DNA of 29,026 nt from the IMG/VR virus record IMGVR_UViG_3300043331_001409, positions 1-29,026 of that record. One strand, 5' to 3'. The DNA comes from a virus. Shown piece by piece: positions 21,394 to 28,797 of the stretch. Position 1 is the first letter of the stretch. Each line of letters begins with the position of its first letter. The notes below the pieces were generated by a model. That model was not told where the DNA came from and did no database searches. It worked only from the letters and a program-made list of their open reading frames with translations. The position numbers were made by a program, and so were the translations under genes.

Positions 21394-21545
21394 CCGGGTC
21401 GCTGACCGTCGACTGATCGGACCGTGCCGATGACGCTGACCTGCGCTTTTTTAGGATCATCGATCCCGGGGGACCCCAGCCCATCCCTCCCTTTTTCTCC
21501 CCCCGGGCGCGTTTTCCGGGCTGATCTGACCGCCAGGGGCACCCG
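21394..21545 (+). other. Non-coding gap with poly-T and pyrimidine tract; candidate cos/pac
   Basis: 152 bp between the HNH and small terminase genes. It holds T6 (21448-21453 region), a palindrome GGATC-ATC-GATCC (21454-21466) and a long C/T tract (about 21476-21508) before GCGCGTTTTCC. Composition and position fit a packaging site; no cut site can be assigned by eye. Confidence 0.4.
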
Positions 21546-22028
21546 GTGAGCGCCACGATCACCGCTGCGATCACCGCTGCGCGGGGCGCCTCGGGGCTGA
21601 CCCGGGACGAGGTCGTGACCCGGGCCAGGGAGGCCGGCGCGCCGGCGGCGCTGACCGTCGCGGCGTACCGCAACCTCGAGTCCGGGCGCCGCGCGCCGAG
21701 CGTGGATGAGCTGCTGTGGTTGGCGGCCGCGCTGCAGGTGCCGGCGCGGCAGCTGCTCGGCGAGCACGCCGACGCGTTCACCGCGGCCCCGGTCGTGCCA
21801 ACGTGCGGGCCGATCGAGACGGCGACCCGCGCCGCTGTCGAGGAGCTTGCGGACCTGGTCGACCAGCAGCAGGCGCTGGCCGAGTCGGCGTACGCCCTGG
21901 CGCGGGCACTGGACGGCGGGGCGCTGCAGTCGCCGGCACCGGTGGCTCGGGAGTTGCGGGCGACGCTGTCGGCGATCTGGGAAGGTCAGGACGCCGGTGG
22001 CGACGAAGACGACACCGACCCGGAGTGA
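21546..22028 (+). CDS. terS: Putative small terminase subunit with XRE-like HTH
   Basis: 160 residues from GTG 21546. Residues ~15-78 read as an XRE-type helix-turn-helix (LTRDEVVTRAREAGAPAALT, AYRNLESGRRAPSVDELLWL, LQVPARQLLGEH). Residues ~95-148 form a helical oligomerisation-like segment (TRAAVEELADLVDQQQALAE, VARELRATLSAIWEG), and the tail is acidic. The position between the HNH gene and the large terminase is that of the DNA-recognition subunit TerS. The fused XRE-like domain is unusual, and a regulator is the alternative. Confidence 0.7.
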   Translation: MSATITAAITAARGASGLTRDEVVTRAREAGAPAALTVAAYRNLESGRRAPSVDELLWLAAALQVPARQLLGEHADAFTAAPVVPTCGPIETATRAAVEELADLVDQQQALAESAYALARALDGGALQSPAPVARELRATLSAIWEGQDAGGDEDDTDPE

Positions 22029-23691
22029 CCGGGGTGCGCCGGCGATCGAGCTTCACCCCGGCATGTCGGCCGAGGAGATCTACGCGGCGTACGGACTGAC
22101 CTGCCCACCCCGGGTGGGTACGTTGCGCGACCCGACTCGGCCGACGTACGGGCGGGCGGTGGCCCGGATCGCGGCACGGCTCGGCACGCCGATGATGCCA
22201 TGGCAGCGGTACGCCGCGGACGTGGCGCTCGAGTTCGACCAGGCCGCGAGGGCGTTGGTGTATCGCAACGTCCGGATGTTGACGCCACGCCAGTCGGGAA
22301 AGACGACGGAGATCCTGGCGGTCACCACTCACCGGATGACCGAGATGGGCCGCCAGGCGCGCAAGTACGCGCCGGCGCAGGGTACGCGGCAGACCAGCCT
22401 GTATGCGGCGCAGAAGCGCCTGAACGCCCGGAGGAAGTTCGTCGAGGAGCACATCCCGAAACTCGAGGCGTCACCGTTCCGCTCGATGTTCCGTCAGCGG
22501 CTGACCAACGGTGATGAGGCGCTGCGCTGGGATGGCGGCGGGCTACAGGGCATCACCGCGTCCGGGGAGACGTCAGCACATGGCGAGACCCTCGATCTCG
22601 GTGTGGAGGATGAGGCGTTCGCGGCCGAGGATGCCCGGTTGGAGCAGGCGTTCAGTCCGGCGATGATCACGCGCTGGTCGCCGCAGCACTGGGTGATCAG
22701 CACGGAGGGTACCGAGAAGAGCCTCTATCTGGCGGCCATCGTCGACCAGGGCCGGGAGATGGTCGAGGCTGGCGAGCAGACGAGCGTCTGCTACCTCGAG
22801 TGGTCGGACCTGGACGGCGACCGCGCCGACCCGGAGACCTGGCTGAGGTGCATGCCGGCGCTCTGCCCGATCCCCGGGCCGGCGCCATGCACCTGTGATC
22901 CGGCCGGGGTGTGGCGGCATACGGTGCGGCTGGAGACGATCCGGGCCGAACTGCAGAAGATGTCGAAGGACCCCTCCGAGTTCGATCGGGCGTACCTGAA
23001 CAGGCGTCGCCGGAAGGTGCCGCCGCCGGATCCGAACATCCCACCGGTCGAGGAGTGGAACGCCTGCGTCGACGTCCGCAGCCGGCCCGGTGAACCGGTG
23101 GCGTTCGCGATCGATGTGACGCCGGCCCGGTCGCACGCTGCGATCGTGGTCTGTGGGCCGTGTGACGCGGGCTGGCACTGGGAGGTCATTGACCACCGGC
23201 CGGGTCTGGACTGGGTGGTGCCCCGGGCGCTGGAGCTGGCGGAGCGCTGGGATCCGGTGGCATGGGGGCTGGACGTGGCCGGTCCGGCTGGCAGTCTGGC
23301 GGTGCCGCTGGCGGATGCCACCCGGCCGGAGCTGAAGCTGAAGATCCCGCACCTGGTGCGTCCGGCGAGCGAGGACAAGGCCAAGCGGGGGCAGCTGTGG
23401 GTGCCGACCGCTCGGGACGTGACGGCGGCGTGCGGTGCGGTGGCGGATGCGATCCGGGCTGGCCGGCTGCGGCACATGGGTCAGAGGCCGCTGATGGACG
23501 CGTACGCCGCTGCGAGGACCAGGCCGCTGGGTGATGCGTGGGCGTGGGCACGGCGGACCGCCGAGGGGGATATCAGCCCGCTGGTGGGCGGGACGGTGGC
23601 GGCCGGCGCGTACGAGGCGCGCAAGCACCTGGGCGAGGACTACGACGTGCTGGCGTCGCTGGGGCTGGATGGGGAGGGGGACGACAGGTGA
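21997..23691 (+). CDS. terL: Large terminase subunit (ATPase-nuclease)
   Basis: About 564 residues from GTG 21997, with AGG 6 nt upstream and a 32-bp overlap with terS; ATG 22063 is the alternative start but lacks a ribosome site. Walker A is TPRQSGKTT (~96-104). Walker B is LDLGVEDEA, with the acidic pair at ~204-205. The C-terminal RNase H-like nuclease has VAFAIDVTPARSHAAIV and WGLDVAGPAG as metal-binding strands. It packages phage DNA into the prohead and cuts it. Portal follows with a GTGA overlap, the standard HK97-type order. Confidence 0.95.
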   Translation: MATKTTPTRSDRGAPAIELHPGMSAEEIYAAYGLTCPPRVGTLRDPTRPTYGRAVARIAARLGTPMMPWQRYAADVALEFDQAARALVYRNVRMLTPRQSGKTTEILAVTTHRMTEMGRQARKYAPAQGTRQTSLYAAQKRLNARRKFVEEHIPKLEASPFRSMFRQRLTNGDEALRWDGGGLQGITASGETSAHGETLDLGVEDEAFAAEDARLEQAFSPAMITRWSPQHWVISTEGTEKSLYLAAIVDQGREMVEAGEQTSVCYLEWSDLDGDRADPETWLRCMPALCPIPGPAPCTCDPAGVWRHTVRLETIRAELQKMSKDPSEFDRAYLNRRRRKVPPPDPNIPPVEEWNACVDVRSRPGEPVAFAIDVTPARSHAAIVVCGPCDAGWHWEVIDHRPGLDWVVPRALELAERWDPVAWGLDVAGPAGSLAVPLADATRPELKLKIPHLVRPASEDKAKRGQLWVPTARDVTAACGAVADAIRAGRLRHMGQRPLMDAYAAARTRPLGDAWAWARRTAEGDISPLVGGTVAAGAYEARKHLGEDYDVLASLGLDGEGDDR

Positions 23692-24881
23692 GCTGGCGAT
23701 CCTCTCTGCGTTCGTGGCTGGCCCGGCGCGTGGCGGGAACCTCGGCCCTCGAAGAGCTGGCGCGCCAGCGCCTCGGGGTGGGCTCGAGCCGGGTGGTGAC
23801 GCCCGAGCAGGCGATGCGCAACTCCGCGGTGTGGGCGTCGCTGCGGCTGCGGGCGAATCTGGTGTCGTCGATGCCGGTGGACGTGTACCGGTGGGTCGGC
23901 GACGTGCGGGTGAGTGTGCCGGCGCCGCCGGCGCTGGTCACCCCGGGGAGCTTGTTCGCGGGTGGGAAGCCGGTGACGGCCCGGGAGTGGCTGTTCGCGA
24001 CGCAGGTCGACCTGGACCGGTCGGGGAATGCCTTCGGACTGATCACGGAGCGGACCGGTCTCGACTTGCCGGCCAGGATCGACCTGGTGCCGCTGGCCGA
24101 TGTGGTGGTGAAGCTGGTCAAGGGCGAGCTGCAGTACTGGATCAGGGGGACGAAATACCCGACCGAGCAAATGTGGCACGAGCGCCAGTACAGCCAGGCC
24201 GGTCTGCCGGTGGGGTTGTCGCCTCTGGCGGCGGCGGCGCTGACGCTCGGCGAGTACGCCAGCGCCCAGGAGTTGGCGATGGCCTGGTTCTCGGGTACCG
24301 CGGTGCCGCCGGCGCACCTGCGGAACACCGCGAAGACGCTGCAGGGCAAGGAGGCCCGGGCGGCCAAGGACATGTACAAGGCGACCGTGCAGGCTGGCGA
24401 CATCCTGGTGACCGGGTCGGACTGGGAGCTGCGGCCATTCGCGGCGGTCGAGGCCAGCGCGGCGTTCCTCGAGTCGCGGAAGTTCGGGTTGACGGACATC
24501 GCGCGGTTCTTCGACGTGCCGGCCGACCTGCTCGACGCGGCCGTATCGGGGTCGAGCATCACCTACGCGAATCAACTGCAGCGCAACCTGCAGTTCCTGA
24601 CGCTGTCGCTCGGTCCGGCGGTGTCCCGCCGCGAGGATGCGTTGACCGAGCTGCTGCCCGCGCCGAGGTTCGTGAAGTTGAACCGCGGTTCGCTGCTGGC
24701 GATGGACCCGCGCACCCGGGCCGAGGTGCTGCAGGTTCAGATCAACTCGAGGCAGATCTGCCCATCGGAGGCCAGGGCGCTCGAGGACCGCGCCCCGTAC
24801 ACCGAGGACCAGTTGGCGGAGTTCGACCGGCTGTTTGGCGCCCGGCAGGTGCCGACATCGACGACGGGAGTACCGGCGTGA
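23688..24881 (+). CDS. Portal protein, HK97 type
   Basis: 397 residues from GTG 23688 (GTGA overlap, GGGGAGGGGG upstream). Features of the HK97 gp3 family: N-terminal MRNSAVWASLRLRANLVSSM with PVDVYRW, a central DLDRSGNAFGLI, WHERQYSQAG and GLSPLAAAALTL, and the C-terminal SSITYANQLQRNLQFL followed by LNRGSLLAMDP and ICPSEARALEDRAP. It forms the dodecameric ring at the capsid vertex through which DNA passes. Length is normal for the family. The prohead protease gene overlaps its stop. Confidence 0.95.
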   Translation: MSWRSSLRSWLARRVAGTSALEELARQRLGVGSSRVVTPEQAMRNSAVWASLRLRANLVSSMPVDVYRWVGDVRVSVPAPPALVTPGSLFAGGKPVTAREWLFATQVDLDRSGNAFGLITERTGLDLPARIDLVPLADVVVKLVKGELQYWIRGTKYPTEQMWHERQYSQAGLPVGLSPLAAAALTLGEYASAQELAMAWFSGTAVPPAHLRNTAKTLQGKEARAAKDMYKATVQAGDILVTGSDWELRPFAAVEASAAFLESRKFGLTDIARFFDVPADLLDAAVSGSSITYANQLQRNLQFLTLSLGPAVSRREDALTELLPAPRFVKLNRGSLLAMDPRTRAEVLQVQINSRQICPSEARALEDRAPYTEDQLAEFDRLFGARQVPTSTTGVPA

Positions 24882-25540
24882 GCACAATGGCCGAGGCGGC
24901 CCGGGAGCGGGCGCAGCATGTTCGGCAGCGGGCGGACCGCCCGTCGCAGCGCCGGGCGCTCGAGGCGGCGGGGTCGCGGGCGGCGGTGCGGGCCGCGCTG
25001 ACCGGGGTGGAGATGCGGGCCGCGGCCAGCGGCAGTGGCTTGCTGGACTTCGCCGGCCACGCGTCCGTGGTCGAGACCCCGTACGAGATGTGGGACTGGT
25101 ACGGCCCGTACACGGAGATCATCGACGCGGGCGCGTTCGATGAGACCCTGGCCCGCGCAGACCTGGACGTGCCCCTGGTGCTGGCGCACGACCAGCTGCG
25201 GAGGATCGCCCGGACGACGACGGGCACGCTGCAGCTGGCAATGGACGACATTGGACTGGCCATAACCGCCCAGCTCGACGCAGCCGACGCCGACGTGGCG
25301 TACATCGCGCCGAAGCTGCGCTCCGGCCTGGTCGACGAGATGAGCTTCGCGTTCCGCATCGAGCTGGGGTCCTGGTCGCCGGACTACATGGAGTACCGGA
25401 TCAAGCGGGTCAACATCCACCGGGGCGACGTCGCGATCGTCGGGTACGGGGCGAACCCAGACACCGACTCGGGCCTGCGGGCGGCCCGGCCGGCGTCGTC
25501 GCGGGCGCGGGCGCTGCTCGAGCTGGCGATCGCCCGCTGA
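24878..25540 (+). CDS. Prohead protease, HK97/S78 type
   Basis: 220 residues from GTG 24878 (GGGAG 8 nt upstream; ATG 24887 is an alternative). After an Arg-rich N-terminus the catalytic domain has FAGHASVVETPYEMWDWYGP, DVPLVLAHDQ with H104, and LVDEMSFAFRI with S156, the His/Ser pair of the HK97 prohead protease family. It processes the capsid delta domain during maturation. It is joined to a small TM peptide gene by TGATG. Confidence 0.93.
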   Translation: MSTMAEAARERAQHVRQRADRPSQRRALEAAGSRAAVRAALTGVEMRAAASGSGLLDFAGHASVVETPYEMWDWYGPYTEIIDAGAFDETLARADLDVPLVLAHDQLRRIARTTTGTLQLAMDDIGLAITAQLDAADADVAYIAPKLRSGLVDEMSFAFRIELGSWSPDYMEYRIKRVNIHRGDVAIVGYGANPDTDSGLRAARPASSRARALLELAIAR

Positions 25541-25665
25541 TGGCCAGGCTGATCCCGGTCCCGACGCCGGCGCCGACACCGTCACCGCCCGGCGGTAGTG
25601 GCTGTGGCCTGCTGGTGAGTCTGGTCCTGCTGGCCCTGGCCGCCATAGTGGCGGTCCTGTCCTGA
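25540..25665 (+). CDS. 41-aa single-TM peptide
   Basis: ATG 25540 overlaps the protease stop (TGATG), so translation is coupled. MARLIPVPTPAPTPSPPGG is a Pro-rich start; after SGCG comes one hydrophobic segment, LLVSLVLLALAAIVAVL. Its stop lies 3 nt before the tRNA-like gene. The frame is short, but the start overlap and the clean membrane segment argue that it is real. Function unknown; it could be a small membrane toxin-like or holin-accessory peptide. Confidence 0.55.
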   Translation: MARLIPVPTPAPTPSPPGGSGCGLLVSLVLLALAAIVAVLS

Positions 25666-25668
25666 CCT

Positions 25669-25777
25669 GCTGGGGTGCGCGGAGAGGTCCACCGCGTTTC
25701 GCTGCCGTCGACCCCCGGGCAGCGGTGACACCGCCGGACCACGACCGGCGGCCGGGGTTCGAATCCCCGCCCCAGCA
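25669..25777 (+). tRNA. tRNA-like gene with long variable arm and abnormal anticodon arm
   Basis: Acceptor GCTGGGG (25669-25675) pairs with CCCCAGC (25770-25776). The D arm is CGCG/CGCG around GAGAGGTCCAC. The T arm is CGGGG-TTCGAAT-CCCCG (25753-25769). A long variable stem, CCGCCGG/CCGGCGG (25731-25751), marks class II. The anticodon arm is odd: a 7-bp stem (CGCTGCC/GGCAGCG) with an 11-nt loop, GTCGACCCCCG. If T25708 is position 33 the anticodon would read CGA (Ser), which fits the long variable arm. CCA is not encoded. It could be a decaying tRNA-Ser, a specialised tRNA, or a structured RNA using a tRNA scaffold. Confidence 0.65.
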
Positions 25778-25906
25778 CTGCCCTGGCATGACCGCCGGGG
25801 TGCCTGACCGCGCGCACGAGTCCACGCCGGCGCTGACGCCTCGGGTGGCCGTCTGACCTGGACGGGCGAGTACCGATCCACATCAGACAAAGGAGGGGTG
25901 AGCATC

Positions 25907-27304
25907 ATGACGCTCGCCGAACTGATCGCACGGGCGCAGGAGGAGCTGCGTACCGCGCTCGCCGAGCGCCAGGCGCGGCAGGACGCGCTGCTGGCGCTGC
26001 GGTCCGACGACAACCTGACCGAGGAGGCCGTCACCGCGGCGGTCGCTGCCCGGGACGCCGCCGACCAGGTGGTCACCCAGCGCCAGGGGCGCCTCGAGCA
26101 GCTCGAGGCCGAGGAGGCGCGGGAGCAGGAGATCGCCGCGTTGCAGGCCCGGGTCAGCCCGACCGGGGTGCGGGCGCCGGCGTACGACCGGGTGGCCCGG
26201 GTGGGTGCCGAGGAGCGCACCTACCGGCAGGATCAGGATCCGCGCGGTGTCGGGTTCGTCCGGGACGCGGTGCACGCGATGTTGGGCGACTACGGCGCCC
26301 GGGACCGCCTGGCGCAACATATGCGCGAGGAGTCCGTGGAGCGGGCCGAGTACATCGCCGGCGGCCAGCAGCGGGCCGTCGGGACCGGCGCGTTCACCGG
26401 CCTGGTCGTGCCGCAGTACCTCACCGAGGCGTTTGCGCCGATGGCCACCGCCGGTCGGCCCTTCGCCGACGCGTGCCGTCACCACGACCTGCCGCCGCAG
26501 GGTATGACGGTCAACCTTGGCCGGGGTACCACCGGCACGTCGGCGGCCGACCAGGCCAACGAGGGTGACCAGGCGTCCGAGACGAACTACGACGACACAC
26601 TCCTGACGATCAACGTCAGGACGTCCGCGGGCCGGCAGACGATCAGCCGCCAAGCGATCGACCGGGGCGCGGGCATCGAAGACACGATCATGGAAGACCT
26701 GATCAAGCGGAACGCGGCGAACGTCGACTCGGCGCTGCTGAACACCGCGCTGATCGGGGCTACGGCCGTGGCCACCTCGGTGGCGTACACCGATGCGTCG
26801 CCGACGACGGCCGAGCTGTACCCGAAGGTGATCGAGGGATTAGCCGGGGTCGAGGGCGCGCTGCTCGACGTCGCATCGGGCGAGAACATCGCGGTCATGC
26901 ACTCCCGGCGCTGGTACTGGATGCAGAACGCGATGGGCACCTCGTACCCGCTGATCACTCAGCCGGGGATCGTGGCACAGACCCTGGGTGCGAACTACGC
27001 CACCCGCTACGGGCAGGGTGTCCGCGGCATCCTGCCGAACGGCACCCCGGTGATCGTGGACAACAACATCGCGGTCAACCTCGGCGCAGGCAACAACGAG
27101 GACGAGATCTACCTCGGCGACCGCAACGAGTGCCACCTGTGGGAGGACCCGAACGCACCGCTGTGGCTGCGCGCGGACATCGTCGACCGCCTGCAGGTCG
27201 AGGTTGTGGTCTTCGAGTACTACGCGTTCACGCACGCCAGGTACGCACACCTGCGCAAGGTGGCGGGCACCGGTCTGGTCACGCCGGTCTTCGCCGGCGT
27301 CTGA
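25907..27304 (+). CDS. Major capsid protein, HK97 fold
   Basis: 465 residues from ATG 25907; AAAGGAGG at 25889-25896 is correctly spaced for this ATG rather than the in-frame GTG 25898. Residues 1-85 are a charged coiled coil (LAELIARAQEELRTALAERQ, QLEAEEAREQEIAAL), the delta scaffold domain removed by the upstream protease. The shell domain follows: FTGLVVPQYLTEAFAPMA, VNLGRGTTGTSAADQ, ISRQAIDRGAGIEDTIMEDL, WYWMQNAMGTSYPLI, and a C-terminal LRADIVDRLQVEVVVFEYYA. This is typical of the phage major capsid family PF05065. Confidence 0.93.
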   Translation: MTLAELIARAQEELRTALAERQARQDALLALRSDDNLTEEAVTAAVAARDAADQVVTQRQGRLEQLEAEEAREQEIAALQARVSPTGVRAPAYDRVARVGAEERTYRQDQDPRGVGFVRDAVHAMLGDYGARDRLAQHMREESVERAEYIAGGQQRAVGTGAFTGLVVPQYLTEAFAPMATAGRPFADACRHHDLPPQGMTVNLGRGTTGTSAADQANEGDQASETNYDDTLLTINVRTSAGRQTISRQAIDRGAGIEDTIMEDLIKRNAANVDSALLNTALIGATAVATSVAYTDASPTTAELYPKVIEGLAGVEGALLDVASGENIAVMHSRRWYWMQNAMGTSYPLITQPGIVAQTLGANYATRYGQGVRGILPNGTPVIVDNNIAVNLGAGNNEDEIYLGDRNECHLWEDPNAPLWLRADIVDRLQVEVVVFEYYAFTHARYAHLRKVAGTGLVTPVFAGV

Positions 27305-27325
27305 CCGTACATGTCACCAGGAGGC

Positions 27326-27352
27326 CGCCCGCCCTGCATGGCGGGGCGGGCG
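27326..27352 (+). terminator. Hairpin after the capsid gene
   Basis: CGCCCGCCC pairs with GGGCGGGCG around a 9-nt loop, 22 nt after the capsid stop. It probably reduces transcription beyond the highly expressed capsid gene. No U-tract. Confidence 0.55.
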
Positions 27353-27390
27353 ACTCCCCCACCAAACATGATCACGGAGAGCGAGGCGTC

Positions 27391-27606
27391 ATGACGATCG
27401 ACGAGGCGGCCAGGGCCCGCAAGGCGCACGCCGAGGAGCGCAAGCAGGACACCGTCGACGCGCTGCTGCACGAGCGCCGCGGCTACGTCCAGCGGGGGCT
27501 GCAGGGCCGCGTCGACCAGGTCGACGAGCAGCTGCGGCGCAACGGCGCGAAGCCGCCGGCCGAGAAGGTGAAGGTCGTCCCGAAGGTCGACGGGGGGAAG
27601 AGCTGA
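27391..27606 (+). CDS. Small charged helical protein after capsid
   Basis: 71 residues from ATG 27391 with GGAGAGCGAGG upstream. Almost wholly charged helix (ARARKAHAEERKQDTVDALL, YVQRGLQGRVDQVDEQLRRN), then KVKVVPKVDGGKS. Small proteins of this kind immediately after the capsid gene are frequent in actinophages and may be head-completion or assembly factors. No family assigned. Confidence 0.6.
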   Translation: MTIDEAARARKAHAEERKQDTVDALLHERRGYVQRGLQGRVDQVDEQLRRNGAKPPAEKVKVVPKVDGGKS

Positions 27607-27676
27607 GCTGGCCGAGCCGGACGCGTAGCTCCGGGATCGGCGGTGACACGTCCGGCCGGCCGGACGGGAATGGAGT

Positions 27677-28513
27677 GTGGCTGTGGCACGGAGTGTGTTC
27701 CCCGACACCGGGCTGGCTCGGCGCCTGAATCCGGACGGCCGCTACGCCTCGCTGGCCGGCCTGTCTGTGAAGTTCTGGACGGACGCGGCCGGGTCGAGTG
27801 CTGCGGCGATCGTGACGTACCCGGACCAGGTGGCGATCGGCACGTCCACGGTGACGTCGGCGGCCGACGGTCCGGCCCTGGTCTTCGGGCCGGACAACGT
27901 CACCCAGCTGTACGCGTCCATCGCCGGCGGCCCGGTGGTACCGGTGTATCCGGCAGATATCGACCACCGGGTCACCGACGAGATGGCCGCCGGTGACCAT
28001 GTCCACGCGGTGGTGAAGCTCGCCAGCGACGTGGCGATCATGGTGCACGAGGATGCGCCAACGGACGCTGTGGCGGGAACTGGGGCGGGCACGACCGCGG
28101 CTGATGACCTGTACGTGCAGACCGGCGGCGGCCCGCTGCTGTTCGTCCAGACCGGTACCGCGGAGCTGCCGGAGTGGACGGCGGACGCGGGCACGCTCCG
28201 CAGCGGCGAGGGTGCCCCAACCGACGGGGTGACCGTCGGCGACACCGGCGACTACTACTCGGACACCACCGCGTACGGGATCGATCCGGCCACCGGCTGG
28301 TACGTGTGCACGGACGGCGATGAGGACACCTGGGCTGCGGTGGCCGTGACGGTGACCGCCGGCGCCGACGCCCCGGCCGACGGGGTGGTCGGTACCGGCG
28401 CCGGCACCGCCGGACCGGGATCGCTGCTGATCGACACGTCGACGCCGGGCCTGTACCGGCAGACCGGGACGCTGGCCCTGCCCACGTGGGTGGCGCTGGC
28501 GGACGCGACCTGA
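27677..28513 (+). CDS. Structural protein with three ~45-residue repeats (fibre/decoration-like)
   Basis: 278 residues from GTG 27677 (GTG 27683 is an alternative). The N-terminal ~115 residues (VKFWTDAAGSSAAAIVTYPD, YPADIDHRVTDEMAAG) resemble capsid-decoration or fibre attachment domains of actinophages. Then come three related segments (~126-167, 178-221, 231-273), each with a DAPTDGV-type opening followed by GTGAG or GD.Y and an aromatic end. This repeat style occurs in phage fibres. Lying directly after the capsid genes rather than in the tail module, it is a candidate head fibre or decoration protein. Confidence 0.65.
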   Translation: MAVARSVFPDTGLARRLNPDGRYASLAGLSVKFWTDAAGSSAAAIVTYPDQVAIGTSTVTSAADGPALVFGPDNVTQLYASIAGGPVVPVYPADIDHRVTDEMAAGDHVHAVVKLASDVAIMVHEDAPTDAVAGTGAGTTAADDLYVQTGGGPLLFVQTGTAELPEWTADAGTLRSGEGAPTDGVTVGDTGDYYSDTTAYGIDPATGWYVCTDGDEDTWAAVAVTVTAGADAPADGVVGTGAGTAGPGSLLIDTSTPGLYRQTGTLALPTWVALADAT

Positions 28514-28524
28514 GAGGAGACCGG

Positions 28525-28797
28525 ATGTCAGTCATCGGGCAGCGCGTCACCGTGACCACCGATGCGACACGGCTGGACGTGGGCACCGTGGGGAACATGG
28601 CCACCAGTGCCCTGCTGGTGCGCAACCGGGGAACGGCCGCCGTTGACCTGGGCGGCAGTGGCGTCACCGCGGGTGCGGGCCTGCAGCTGGATGGCGGCGA
28701 GGCCGTCACCGTCGACCTGTGCGGCAGCTACGGCGGCCTGTATGCCATCGCTGCGGCGGGCACGGTGCGCTGCGACGTGCTGCAGGTGGGCACCTGA
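28525..28797 (+). CDS. Small beta-rich structural protein
   Basis: 90 residues from ATG 28525, with GAGAGGAG upstream. Short alternating strands (VIGQRVTVTTDATRLDV, SALLVRNRGTAAVDLGGSGV, GGEAVTVDLC) suggest a small beta-barrel or sandwich. It is linked by a TGATG overlap to the glycine-rich protein. It probably forms part of the same fibre or decoration complex as its neighbours. Confidence 0.6.
   Translation: MSVIGQRVTVTTDATRLDVGTVGNMATSALLVRNRGTAAVDLGGSGVTAGAGLQLDGGEAVTVDLCGSYGGLYAIAAAGTVRCDVLQVGT

Noticed and set aside
25668-25777. Selenocysteine tRNA (an 8-bp acceptor and a 5-6-bp D stem can be drawn)
   Set aside because: The loop lacks a TCA anticodon, the D-loop is too large, and no selenocysteine machinery or selenoprotein is nearby.
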